Positions 23,951-35,329 of a stretch of 60,000 nt of DNA are shown here, piece by piece. The stretch lies in the NCBI RefSeq assembly GCF_030272615.1, contig NC_081414.1, forward strand, positions 337,084,002 to 337,144,001. The letters run 5' to 3'. Below the pieces are notes generated by a model. The model had not been told where the DNA came from. It saw nothing but the letters and a program-made list of their open reading frames with translations, and searched no databases. Position 1 is the first letter of the stretch. Each line of letters starts with the position of its first letter. Source of the DNA: Cryptomeria japonica. Its lineage: Eukaryota > Streptophyta > Pinopsida > Cupressales > Cupressaceae. The position numbers were made by a program, and so were the translations under genes.

Positions 23951-25790
23951 GGAAAGTGAAAATGTCAGAGTAGATGAGTACTTTGAGAAACATGAACAAG
24001 ACAATAAGAGTGAACCAGAGGACTATAAAGGGTTTAAGTACAATGTACCAGTGGAACCTACTAAAGAATGTCTCATTGAAGCAAATAATGAAGAATCCTG
24101 TGAGATAGAACCTACACAACTGGTAGAAGAAGTTCTAAGGAGTGAACTGGTATTGGCTAAATATGTCAAAAATAATCACTCTATAGAAGATATCATTGGT
24201 GACAAGGATGTAGGAGTTCTAACCAGAAGAAGATCAAGAGAGAATGAGTGTATGCTCTCCATTTTTTAGCCCAAAACAACAAAAGAGGCTCTGAAAGATG
24301 ATGATTGGGTCAAAGCCATGGAAGAAGAACTGGAGCAAATAGAGAAAAATGATACATTGACTCTAGTACCCAGACCAAAAAATAAAAATGTAATAGGCAC
24401 CAAGTGGGTGTTCAAAAATAAGATGGATGAAACTGGTAAGATAATAAGAGACAAGGAAAGATTGGTTTGTAAGGGCTATGATCAAGAAGAAGGTTTGGAC
24501 TATGGAGAAACCTTTGCACTCGTAGCCAAATTATAAGGGGTCATAATTTTACTGGCTTATGCTACTTATAAAAGGTTTAAATTATACCAAATGGATGTCA
24601 AATCGACATTCTTAAATGGGGTGTTAGAGGAAGAAGTATACATAGAGCAACCATAAGGGTTTGCATCTGAAGATGGGAGGAATATGGTATGGAGGTTGCA
24701 TAAGGCTTTGTATGGGCTGAAACAAATACCAAGAGCTTGGTATGAGAGGTTACACTCATATTTGCTAAGCATTGGGTTCAAAAGAACCAATGATAACAGT
24801 AACCTGTATCTGAAGAGTGGAGCTGAAGGGAAACACCTAATTGCTGAGATCTTTCTAGATGACATCATCTTTGGGGGAGATGATGATATGAGCAGAAGCT
24901 TTGTAGGACAAATGCAACAAGAATTTGAGATGTCCATGATTGGTGAGATTAAGTTCTTTATTGGCCTAAAAGTCTCTCAATTAAAGAATGTCATCTTTAT
25001 CAGTCAGACTAAGTACATAAGAGAAATTCTTAAGACTTTTGGAAGGGAAGATTGAAAACCTTTTGGAACTCCAATGGTTATAGGTTGCAAGATATCTAAA
25101 CATGATGAGGCTGAAGAAGTGAATGAGACACTTTACTGGTCCATGATTGGTAAATTACAGTATGCAGTACATAGAAGACCAGACATAGCACAAGTTGTTG
25201 GCTTGGTTGCCAGATTTTCTATAAATCTGAAAGAATGTCAAAAGAATATGCAGATACCTAAAGGGAACTGATGAGTATGGTCTCTAGTATCCACACAAAG
25301 GAGACTTTAGTTTAAGTGTCTTCACTGATTCAGATTGGGCTGGAAACATCGATGACGAGAAGAGCACTAGTGGAGGAGAATTATTTCTCAGAGAAAGGAT
25401 TGTATCTTGGACAAGTAAGAAACAAAATTGCATATCTCAATCTATAGCTGAGGCTGAGTATGTAGCTGCTGCAATTAACTGCACATAGATAGTTTGGATC
25501 AAGCAATTGCTGGTTGGAATTCAAGAAAAGGTGGTTGGACCAGTAGTGATTCATTGTGACAACACTAGTGCCATTGACATATCTAAGAACCCAATGATGC
25601 ACTCCAAAATGAAGCATATAGCCATCAAATATCACTATCTAAGGGAATGAGTTCAAGAAAAGGAAGTGATGTTGGAGTACATACCAACAAAAGAGCAGGT
25701 GGCCAATATATTCACCACACTGCTACAGAAGGACACCTTTGACTAACTTAGAGGTAAGTGGGGGGTTATGCCCCTCCATTCAGTAAAGTA
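23951..25790 (+). pseudogene. Copia-F reverse transcriptase and RNase H remnant
   Basis: The RT start lies at 24300-24536 with TLVPRPKNKNVIGTKWVFKN and ETFALVAK. The region MDVKSTFLNGVLEEEVYIEQ is near 24590-24650. A 123-codon frame at 24684-25055 carries LHKALYGLKQIPRAWYERL and the catalytic FLDDIIFGGDDD, in which YVDD is changed to FLDD. RNase H lies near 25320-25600 with DSDWAGNIDDEKSTSG, SIAEAEYVAAA and CDNTSAIDISKNP. The end is near 25790. At least six stops interrupt the polyprotein. Confidence 0.9.
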
Positions 25791-26078
25791 AGCAAACATG
25801 GTTCTACATCAATCTAGTATAATTTCAAGTTTTTCAAAAAACAACTAGATTGATGAGTGTGGACTACTCCGATTAGGGGGAGTAGTCTTGTAAGTGTTCA
25901 GAATGGACTTTTTGGCATTGTTGTCAAAGGGGGAGATATGTTTAGATTGTTTGAGCATTGGAAGATATCAGTGATAGGGGGAGATATCCTTCACTTAGGG
26001 TAGAATGACTGGACTGTTACAAAGATGAACAAGCATGCATCTAATTAGCCAAAGTTTGAAGTGTTTGCCATCAATGCC
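25791..26078 (+). other. Copia-F spacer with polypurine-like motifs
   Basis: No coding signal is seen. GATTAGGGGGAGTAGTC (about 25871), TTGTCAAAGGGGGAGATA (25921-25938) and ATAGGGGGAGATAT (about 25974) precede the true polypurine tract. Copia-A and Copia-B spacers carry matching motifs. Confidence 0.6.
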
Positions 26079-26090
26079 AAAGGGGGAGAT
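26079..26090 (+). other. Copia-F polypurine tract
   Basis: AAAGGGGGAGAT lies directly before the 3' LTR and is preceded by CAATGCC, as in Copia-B. Confidence 0.88.
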
Positions 26091-27521
26091 TGTTGGATTG
26101 TTGGCATTGACAAAACCAGTCAATCTAGAAAACTAGTATATGTGCTAAGGTTTGTCATTGATATCCAACACTTACCGGTGAAGACACTAATCGATGAAGT
26201 GGTATAGGTAGTGTGGTGTTGATGTTCAGTAAGCAATAGTGAATGGAAACAACATTGGTATTGAATGACCAAAGGTTGCTTCAGCTCAAGGAAAGATAAA
26301 TTAAGTCAACCAATCTATCATTTAGGAAGATCGGTCACTCTGGTGGTGGTGAAGTTACAAAAGGTGACTCAAGAAAGGAAACTTGTTATCTCTAACCAAC
26401 CAATAACTCACTAGTAAACATGGGAAGAGACTTGGTGCTAGTACAACAAATCAACAATCAAAGGATGAACCAGTAATATAAGAAGTGCAGTTGAATACCG
26501 ATACACCGATATGACAGAAGGAAGACAGGTGATCACCATAAATTGCAAAGTAGTGATCGGTTATTTAGTTGCGGTGGCAAAGGAGGAGTTGGTAAGCCAG
26601 TGTCTATGCCAAATCATTTGTTGTTAAGTTTAACCTTTAGTTATCATACAATCAAGCATTATTACATGCAGATTCCCTGGTTTGCATTTATTTGGCTGAA
26701 CATGACTCAAAAGTTTCAATCTTTGGGAGATGCGGTGGCATAATTGGTTGAACACTTGGCAAAATTTCTATAAGGCGCACAAAGAAAGAGTGGGAGATTT
26801 TGAAATTGAAATCTTCTGGAATCCTTGATTGATTTGATTGAGAACATGCGTGCAGGTGTTGACAAAAATATATAAAGGGTTCTTGAGCTCTTTCAAAAAG
26901 TTTTTGATTGTGAAATTTGAAACAAGAAAATCATGTTGAAGGCGACCCAAGGTGAAGAGAAAAGTGAGAGGAAGTGCTAATAGGTGTTAGCACAATTGAG
27001 TGTGTGTGTGAGGTAGATTGACTAAGTGCAGAGTCAACATATAGAGAATCGATTGAGTGCAAAGTTGAAGGACAAAGAACTAGCTGAGGGTAGAGTCGAA
27101 GGATAGTGGACCAATAGAGTGCAGTGCCGAGGGAGAGGTGACTAGATGAGTGAATAGATGAAGGTGTAAGAAGGAAACCAATGCTGTCCAGAGAAGACAC
27201 AACCAGTGTGTATTGAGTGGAATGCATAGTAAGATCCGATCAAGCTATTAGTAGCTAATTCAGCAGATCATCCATCTATTGCTTTCTAACAACTACAACA
27301 TAAATCCCTTAACTGGGTGGACTTTAACAGGTCCCTATTGTAAAATCCCTTAACCAAGCGTACTATAGAAAAGTGCAAATTTTGTGAGTTCCTACTTACA
27401 TCGTGGTTTTCTCCCTATTGGGTTTCCATGAGATAACTCCTTGGTGTCATTGTCAAATTTTCAAGCTTACATATTTTACTTCAGTGATTAAGTATATTGT
27501 TGGATCTTAGATGAATGTAGA
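26091..27521 (+). repeat. Copia-F 3' LTR, first part
   Basis: The repeat starts TGTTGGATTGTTGGC and runs in parallel with 19923-21590, apart from the missing tandem-repeat segment near 27350. It is cut at GTAGA (27517-27521) by element G and resumes at 32425. Confidence 0.92.
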
Positions 27522-28969
27522 TGATGTGGAGCATCCACACTAATTCAACTACTTAGGGATATCCTTCTCCCAACTCACCTATCTAGTAGGTTTGTCTCTT
27601 CAACTAGTGGCACTCACTCACAATTCATCAACACCTTCTCCTTTCAAGGTCTCCACATACTCACAAGTCACCCATTAACCCAAGGGTACCCAAAGATACA
27701 TCATAGTACTCCATTCCATGAACAAACACACAAGACCCAACATATTCAATCACCCTACAAGGTTTGATGACACCTGGTTACCTTAACCCTGCTCACTAGG
27801 CTTTTATCCCAACAATAGGATAGTCACATATAGGTTCAGAACAGTTTTTAGAGATTGGTTCATTTGACCCCTCAAATAGTAAGATGAATTTTTCTGGTAA
27901 GAATAAAGTTTATTCACAACACCATAATATATCCTCACACCAAGTGACAGGTCCTTATTCAACCATACATTTCTGTACCAACACAATCTCTAACTGCAGG
28001 TTTGGGAAATCAATTTCTGAACAGGCTGCCTTCACCAAAATGATCATAACTTTCTTATTTTTCTATTAAATTACATCAGACTTGAAGAAAATGAAAGAAG
28101 AATCAATATTATTTCCATCCATATGAAATTTGTACCATAATAATTCCATAAAAAATGAGTATAAAGCTTTGCAACTCCCAAGAATCAGGATTTACCAGAT
28201 CAAGACACAAAAAATTAGCAAATCTTCTTATCTTCCACACATGTCAAAATTTTTCATGAAGCCCTGAACACATTATAGGATGAATATATACATATTTACA
28301 ATCTTTTCATCCATTTGGATGATTTTCAAGGCATGAAAGATAAAAGTTTTACATTTTATGGTGCTTGTTGGAAACCCTTGTTTGATTCCAGGCAGTTTTT
28401 ACAAAAACTATTGTATCTTATTCAAATTAAATCCAAATTCAATGAGACCACCACCAAATTAAAGGGTATTAATCCCTCTTTGATCTAAAATTAAAAAGGA
28501 ATGAAAAAAACCCCATTTTACAAGATACAAATTCAGAAAAATAGACTGTTATGTCTGAAAAATCAGAAAAAAATTGCAAAAAACTTCAAGAATTTTATTG
28601 ATTTCTCCTTAGTACATTGGACAACAACCTTGATTTGACCTTCCAAGGTCTATTTATGCATCCAAATGGTGGTTAAAATGCCTCCAACTACATTTTGAAT
28701 TTGTATTACTAACTAACCCCTAATTACTCTCATAATGCAAAAGTTGCTTTGAGCATTTTTTTTGACAATGTGAGCAATTTTGCAAATTTTAACTCCTAGA
28801 CCCAACCTATGATTTTAAATGACTTCAATACACAACCAATGGTCTTATTGACCTTATTAAATCACATATGGTCATAATTGACCTTATTACATTGAACATC
28901 CATCAAAACATAAAAATCTCATATTTTGCCTCATAGAGGCTTGATGATCAATGAGGTGCTTCTGCACCA
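27522..28969 (-). repeat. Element G 3' LTR
   Basis: It starts TGATGTGGAGCATCC and ends GGTGCTTCTGCACCA on the plus strand. It is 1,448 bp and pairs with 31005-32419. It holds about 33 bases near 28850-28890 that the other copy lacks. Confidence 0.92.
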
Positions 28970-28982
28970 TACTCCCCCCCTA
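28970..28982 (-). other. Element G polypurine tract
   Basis: The minus strand reads TAGGGGGGGAGTA directly before the 3' LTR, which fixes the minus orientation. Confidence 0.85.
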
Positions 28983-29196
28983 CAAAAGACCTCATGTCCC
29001 ATGAGGGGATTCCAACTCCACATTGTGAATAGATACATGAAACACCTACAAAAAATGGATAAAAACCAGAATAAAATGGTACATTATACCAAAAAGGATT
29101 ACCAATTACCATAACACTTGTTTGGTACCAAGAATTGCCTTGTGGTGCTTGCACTCGCACCCTTTCCAACACATGTTCAGGCTCTACCTATTGTAC

Positions 29197-29890
29197 CTAC
29201 CCCTTAACACCTGAAATGTCATGCTTTTTTCTATCCTTATCCAATACAAAAGGACACATAACAGATCCCACCATTACACCTTCAAACAAATCACTATTTT
29301 CAGCCTTCTCTAGCCTTGAATTGGCTACCAACTCTTCCTCCTCAAGCAATGTCTTCTTCCCAAACATGACTATTTTACTCTTACCCTTGACATCATCATT
29401 CATTGGCATTAAAGTATACTTAAATCCATCCCTATCAATAGTATAAGTGTTTCTCCTACCATCATAACTAGTACGGTTGTCATATTGCCAAGGTCTACCA
29501 AGTAGACTATGACTACATTCCATGGGCAAAATGTCACACCAAACACTATCCTTATATTGACCAATCTGAAAATCAACCTTTGCTTGCTCCTTTACCAACA
29601 AAGTAACATCATCATTATCCCAAGAAACTCTATAAGGATTCTTATGAGGTGTCCTCTCCAAATTCAATTTCTCAACCATTTCATTAGAAACCATGTTATC
29701 AGAGGATCCAGAATCAACAACAATAGTACAAACTTTACCTTTGCATAAACACCTTGTTCTAAAGAGGCTCCTTCTTTGTATGGGTTCATGTCATGTTGAT
29801 GTCTTCAATAGGGACTTCTTTATCATCAAACACTCACCAACTTCTTCCATACACAAAATTTCCTTTGGACTATCACTAACCTCTTCCTCT
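29197..29890 (-). pseudogene. Element G gypsy-type aspartic protease
   Basis: A 165-codon open frame (29197-29694) encodes the second part of a Ty3/gypsy retropepsin. Motifs are MVSNEMVEKLNLERTPH, VDFQIGQYKDSVWCDILPM and the conserved LLGRPWQYD, followed by YDGRRNTYTIDRDG. Just upstream (29700-29740) the minus strand encodes a Val-Asp-Ser-Gly-like stretch in a shifted context, the expected catalytic site. The frame ends after a charged tail at 29197. The enzyme would mature the capsid. No RT domain follows, which is unusual for gypsy. Confidence 0.8.
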
Positions 29891-30948
29891 TAAGAATATG
29901 CAACCCTTCTAGAGGATGATGATGTTGCTACTCCCTTCTCAGGACATTTGAAAGAAGGATGCCCATACTCATTATAGTTGTAACATCTCCCTGAAAATTG
30001 GTTCAAACCCCTACCAAATCTACCTCTATTACCACCAAAACCACCTCTAAAATCAGAAAATGACTACTCTTTACCTTTATCACCTTCTTCCTCATTGTTT
30101 GGTTTATGTGAAGAAAATGTACCTCTACCCTTGCCATTGCTATTGCCTCTACCTCTTTCAGCCTTATCTTGTCTTCTCTTCATCTTTTCTTCCACCTTGA
30201 GAGCTAATTGATAACATTCCTTGACATTAATGGGGTTAGCCACAACCAACTCATCTTGAATATTAAATCTCAAACCTCCTAGGTATCTAGCAACTTTAAC
30301 AACTTCATCTTCTTCTCTACTAGACCTTATACTCAACTTTAAAAATTCATCAATATATGCCTTAACATCTTGTTCCTTTTGCCTTAACCCTTGCAATCTC
30401 TTATACAATTTAATTTTATAGTCTTTAGGAAGGAAATTACCTTTTAGTTTAGCCACCATCCGATCCCAAGAAGTAACCTTGGTCTTTCCTCTCTTTCTTC
30501 TATCAGCTTCTTCATGGTCCCACCATAGGAGTACATGTCCCTTGAGTTTTGTCTTTGCCAATCTGACCTTTTGTTCATCAGGTATGCCTTCTCCATCAAA
30601 ATAAGAATCCATTGCTGCTATCCAATCCAAAAGTTCTTCCTCTTTCAAAATACCATCATACATTGGTATATCACCCCTTACCTTGTACTTGTCTCCTTTT
30701 ACTGCCTTAAGAAGTCTAAGTGTTCTTTGTTCCTCAGGGTCTATCTACTCTTCAATTTCTTCCTTTGCCTCATGGAACTCTTCATTTCCTTCCTCTTCTT
30801 CACTAACATCCCCTACATCAACATTTCTTCTCTGACTAGTCTCCAGGGCTTCAAACCTTGCTAAGAGGGCATCATAGGACTCTTGTAACCTTGTGTTCTC
30901 CTTCAATTCTTGGATCTCCCTTGCTGTACCTGCATTCTTTGGAGGCAT
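29891..30948 (-). pseudogene. Element G gag capsid protein
   Basis: The likely start is Met at 30948 (MPPKNAGTAREIQELKENTR). A coiled-coil-like Glu-rich N-terminus follows up to a stop near 30744. The capsid core is an open frame of 199 codons (30064-30663), with ELLDWIAAMDSYFDGEGI, HVLLWWDHEE, TSWDRMVAKLKGNFLPKDY and YIDEFLKLS, typical of plant Ty3/gypsy gag. A basic Gly-rich tail leads to a zinc knuckle near 29955-30000 (NEYGHPSFKCPEK), whose second Cys is Tyr. Only one or two stops break it, so it is among the better preserved frames here. Confidence 0.88.
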
Positions 30949-30989
30949 CTATCTCACTCCCTTCAACCTTCAATAAGAACTACTCCCTT

Positions 30990-31004
30990 GCTCTGATACC
31001 AATC
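30990..31004 (-). other. Element G primer-binding site (tRNA-iMet)
   Basis: The minus strand reads TTGGTATCAGAGC beside the 5' LTR, complementary to initiator-Met tRNA. Confidence 0.85.
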
Positions 31005-32419
31005 TAATGCGGATCATCCACACTAACTCAACTACTTAGGGATATCCTTCTCCCAACTCACCTATCTAGTAGGTGTGTCTCTTCAACTAGTGGCACTCAC
31101 TCACAATTCATCAACACCTTCTCCTTTCAAGGTCTCCACATACTCACAAGTCACCCATTAACCCAAGGGTACCCAAAGACACATCATAGTACTCCATTCC
31201 ATGACCAAAAACACAAGACTCAACTGATCTAATCACCCTACAAGGTTTCATGACACTCAGTTACCTTAACCCTGCTCACTAGGCTTTTATCCCAACAATA
31301 GGACAGTCACATAGGTTCAGAATAGTTTTTAGAGATTGGTTCATTTGACCCCTCAAATAGTAAGATGAATTTTTCTGGTAAGAATAAAGTTTATTCACAA
31401 CACCATAATCTATCCTTACACCAAGTGATGGGTCCTTATTCCACCATACATTTCTGTACCAACACAATCTCTAACTACAGGTTTGGGAAATCAATTTCTG
31501 AACAAGCTGCCTTCACCAAAATGATCATAACTTTCTTATTTTTCCATGAAATTACATCAGACTTGAAGAAAATTAAAGAAGACTCAATATTATTTCCATC
31601 CATATTACATTTTTACCATAATAATTCCATAAAAAAGGAGTATAAAGCTCTGCAACTCCCAAGAATCAGGATTTACCAGACCAAGACACAAAAAATCAGC
31701 AAATCTTCTTATCTTCCACACATGTCAAACTTTTTCATGAAGCCCTACACACATTAGAGGATGAATATATACATATTTATAGTTTTTTAATCCATTTGGA
31801 TGATTTTCAAGGCATGAAAGATAAAAGTTTTACATTTTATGGTGCATGTTGGAAACCCTTGTTTGATTCCAGGCAGTTTTTACAAAAACTATTGTATCTT
31901 ATTCAAATCAAATCCAAATTCAATGAGACCACCACCAAATTAAAGGGGATTCATCCCTATTTGATCTCCAATAAAAAAGGAATGACAAAAACCCAATTTT
32001 ACAAGATAAAAATTCAGAAAAACAGACTATTATGTCTGAAAAATCAGAAAAAAAATGCAAAAAACTTCAAGAATTTTATTGATTTCTCCTTAGTACATTC
32101 GACAACAACCTTGTTTTGACCTTCCAAGGTCTATTTATGCATCCAAATGGTGGTTACAACACCTCCAACTACATTTTGAATTTTTATTACTAACTAACCC
32201 CTAATTACTCTCATAATGCAAAAGTTGTTTTGAGCATTTTTTTGACAATGTGAGCAATTTTGCAAATTTTAACTCCTAGACCCAACTTGTGATTTTAAAT
32301 GACTTCAATACACAACCAATGGTCCTATTGACCTTATTACATTGAACATCCATCAAAACATAAAAATCTCATATTTTGCCTCATAGAGGCTTGATGATCA
32401 ATGAGGTGCTTCTGCACCA
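31005..32419 (-). repeat. Element G 5' LTR
   Basis: It starts TAATGCGGATCATCC (TG changed to TA) and ends CTGCACCA. It is 1,415 bp and matches 27522-28969. A minus-strand GCATAAATAG near 32133 may serve as TATA box. Confidence 0.92.
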
Positions 32420-32424
32420 GTAGA

Positions 32425-32504
32425 TTTAAGATAAACGTTAAATTGTGAAATTTTGATTAAGTGCTGATTCACCCCTCCCCTCTCAACACTGGTTGGGACT
32501 AACA
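32425..32504 (+). repeat. Copia-F 3' LTR, last part
   Basis: These 80 bases finish the LTR and end GGTTGGGACTAACA exactly as the 5' LTR does. AGGAC follows and closes the target duplication. Confidence 0.92.
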
Positions 32505-34130
32505 AGGACACCATATGACCCATAACGGAACCATATGGTGTCCTAAGGGATCATAAGACACCATATGACCCCTTAGAACACAATATGACCCCTAACTAAA
32601 TCATATAGTCTCCTAAGGGGTCATAGGACACCATATGACCCCTTATGACATAATATGACCCCTAACAACATCATATGGTGTCCTAAGGGGTTATATGGTG
32701 TCCTAAGGGGTTATAGAACACCATATGACCCCTTAGGACACCATAAGACCCATAAAGACACCATATGATGTGCTAAGGGGTCATATGGTGTCTTAAAGGG
32801 TTACAGGACACCATATGACCTCTTAGGACACAGTATGACCCCTAACAAAACCTAATGGATCATATGGTTTCTAAGGGGTCATATGATGTCCTGTGACCCC
32901 TTAGGACACAATATGACCCCTTATCATACCATACAACCCCCAACGATACCTTATGGTGTCCTAAGGGGTCATAGGACACCATATGACCTGTTAGGACACA
33001 ATATGACCCCTAACAATACCTAAGGGGTAATATGGTGTCCTAAGGGGTCATAGGACACCATATGACCCCTTAACACACCGTACGACCCCTAAGAACACCA
33101 TATAGTGTCCTAAAGGTTCATAGAACACCATATGACCCCTTAGGACACCATAAGACCCATAACACCATCATATGGTATCCTAAGGTGTCATATAGTGTCC
33201 TAAAGGTTCATGAGACACCATATGACCCTTTAGGACACAATATGACCCTTAACAACACCTGCAGGGTCATATGGTGTCCTAATGAGTCATATGATGTCCT
33301 ATGGTCCTTTAAGATACATTATGACCCCTTAGCACACCATATAACCCCTAATGATGCCATATGGTATCCTAAGGGGTTATAAGATGCCATATGGTGTCCT
33401 AAGGTGTTATAAGACACCATATAACTCGTTAAGACACAATATGACCCCTAACAACACCTAAGGGGTCATAGGACACCATATGAACCTTTAGGACACAATA
33501 TAACCCCTAACGATACCTAATGGGTCATATGGTGGCCTAAGTGGTCATATGTTGTCCTATGACCCCTTAGCACACCATACAACCCCTAATGACACCATAT
33601 GGTGTCCTAAGGGGTCATAAGACACCATATGACCTGTTAGGACATAATATGACCCCAAATGACACCTAAGGGATCATATGTTGTCCTAAGGGGTCATATG
33701 GTGTCTTAAGGGGTCATATGGTGTCCTAAGGGGTCATAGGACACCATACAATCCATGATGACACCATATGACCCCTTAGGACACAATATGACCCCTAACA
33801 ACACCATAGGGGTCATATGGTGTCCTTAGTGGTCATATGATATCTTATGACCCCTTAGCATACCATACGAACCCTAACAACACCATATGGTGTCCTAAGG
33901 GGTCATAGGATACCATATGATCCCTTAGGACACCATACGACCCATAATGACACCATATATTGTTTTAAGGGGTCATATAGTGTCCTAAGAGGTCATAGGA
34001 CACCATATGACCCTTTAAGACACAATATGACCCCTTAGCACACCATATGACCCCTAACGACATCATATGGCATCCTAAGGGTTCATAGGATACCATATGA
34101 CCCCTAACAACACCTAAGGGGTCATATGGT
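32505..34130. repeat. Alternating-orientation satellite array, right part
   Basis: The same arms as at 18278-19922 continue, for example CACCATATGACCCCTTAGGA and its inverse. The two parts were one array of about 3.3 kb before Copia-F arrived. Arms vary at scattered bases, so the array is not recent. Open frames across it are products of the short repeat. Confidence 0.9.
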
Positions 34131-35170
34131 AAAGTTAGAGGTGAGGATATGCATGACAAAGAGATGGTATTTTGGGAAGAGAGAATTAGAGAGAGTTGGG
34201 AGGAGAGGGGGGATGGGAAAGTATCAATAAAGGGAGAGAGGGAGAGATGAGGAGAGAGGTTCAAAGAGAGAGGTCTAGAGAGAAGGTAATTAGGGGAAGG
34301 GGAGGGGGGAGAGAGGGAGGGATTATCAACAAAGGAAGATGGGGAGAGATGGGGAGAGAGCCCCCTGATTACCCTCTCTGTAATCCATCTCTTTGTTAAT
34401 ACTTCACTCTTCCCCTCTGCTCCCCCTAATTATCCTCTCTCTATCACTCTCTTCACCTCTCTCCACATCTCTCCCTCTCTCCTTTTGTTGATACTTACTC
34501 TTCTCCCTCTCTTCTTATCCGCTAATTACACCCAACTCTCTCTCACATTATTTATTTCCCTCAATTACCCTCGATCGCCTCTCTCCTCCTATGGGTTTAT
34601 AGATAATTCCCTCTCCCCCTCTCCCCACCCCCTAATTACTCTCTATGTCTCTCTTCAAATCTATCCCCATCTCTCTTCTCTCTTTGTTGATACTTTACCC
34701 TCTCCCCCTCTCCTCCTACCCCCTAATAATCTCAAACTCTTCCTCTCATTCTCTCTTCACCCCAGTCACCCCCTCCCTCTCTCTCTTCACCTACCACCTA
34801 ATTACCTCTAGCTCTCTCTCTCTCACACGCTCTCTCTTCCCCCCAATTACTCTCTCCTTCTCACCTCTCTCCCCCTCTCATTTTTTTGATACTTCCCTAT
34901 GCCTCTCCTTGTCCCCTCTAAATTTTGTTGCTAGAGATGAGAAAGAAATGTAGAGAGACTAGTCTAGATCTTAGGGAAGAGAGAGTGACATAGAGGAGGA
35001 AATTATGAAGAGGTAGAAATATAAGAACCTTGTAGAGATTGAGAGAATGAATGAGGCATTCAATGATAGTTAGAGATATAGGTCTAGAGAGAGATGTATA
35101 AATATGGACAAAAGAGAGGGAGGAAGAAACAAACAAGTGCAGTGAGGTTTAGGAGAGAGAGGTGGAGAAA
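34131..35170. repeat. Purine/pyrimidine-rich tracts in element D right arm
   Basis: GA-rich sequence (34140-34360) switches to CT-rich (34360-34915) and back to GA-rich (34930-35170). The last GA-rich stretch is the inverse counterpart of the CT tract at 12900-13970. The frames at 34485-34811 and 34645-34953 are Ser/Leu/Pro-rich and compositional only. Confidence 0.8.
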
Positions 35171-35329
35171 GGAACAAACATAGATAACATAGTTTATCAA
35201 AATTTATCGAACTCAATTAAATTCCTAAATTTTCTATTATTAATTACTTATTTAGTTTATTTTGAGATGATTGTTACAAAATTCATGCAATAGGGAAATC
35301 ATATGAAAAAGTCATGAGCCTTTTATGTT

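Larger units (their letters stand above)
27522..32419 (-). mobile_element. Element G, compact gag-protease LTR element without reverse transcriptase
   Basis: Element G is 4,898 bp, flanked by a perfect GTAGA duplication (27517-27521 and 32420-32424). It has LTRs of about 1.4 kb (27522-28969 and 31005-32419), a primer site and a polypurine tract. Only about 2 kb lies between the LTRs, and it encodes a gypsy-type capsid and an aspartic protease on the minus strand. There is no room for reverse transcriptase or integrase. This fits the published class of terminal-repeat gag elements (TR-GAG), which depend on enzymes from other elements. The LTRs differ at roughly one base in seventeen over the first 290 bases by hand count. 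Confidence 0.9.
19923..32504 (+). mobile_element. Copia-F, plus-strand Ty1/copia retrotransposon inside the satellite
   Basis: Copia-F is flanked by a perfect AGGAC duplication (19918-19922 and 32505-32509) within the satellite. Its left LTR starts TATTGGATTG, a mutated TGTTGGATTG. Its right LTR starts at 26091 and is split by element G (27522-32419). Between the LTRs lie a primer site, gag, protease, integrase, RT, RNase H and a polypurine tract, all on the plus strand. Without G the element is about 7.7 kb. Many stops and frameshifts show it is dead. Confidence 0.95.

Noticed and set aside
33185-34264. Frames across the satellite
   Set aside because: Their proteins are simple repeats of the satellite arm and change with each variant.
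34485-34953. Frames of about 100 codons in CT-rich DNA
   Set aside because: The translation is Ser/Leu/Pro/Tyr low complexity. It comes from the CT repeat.
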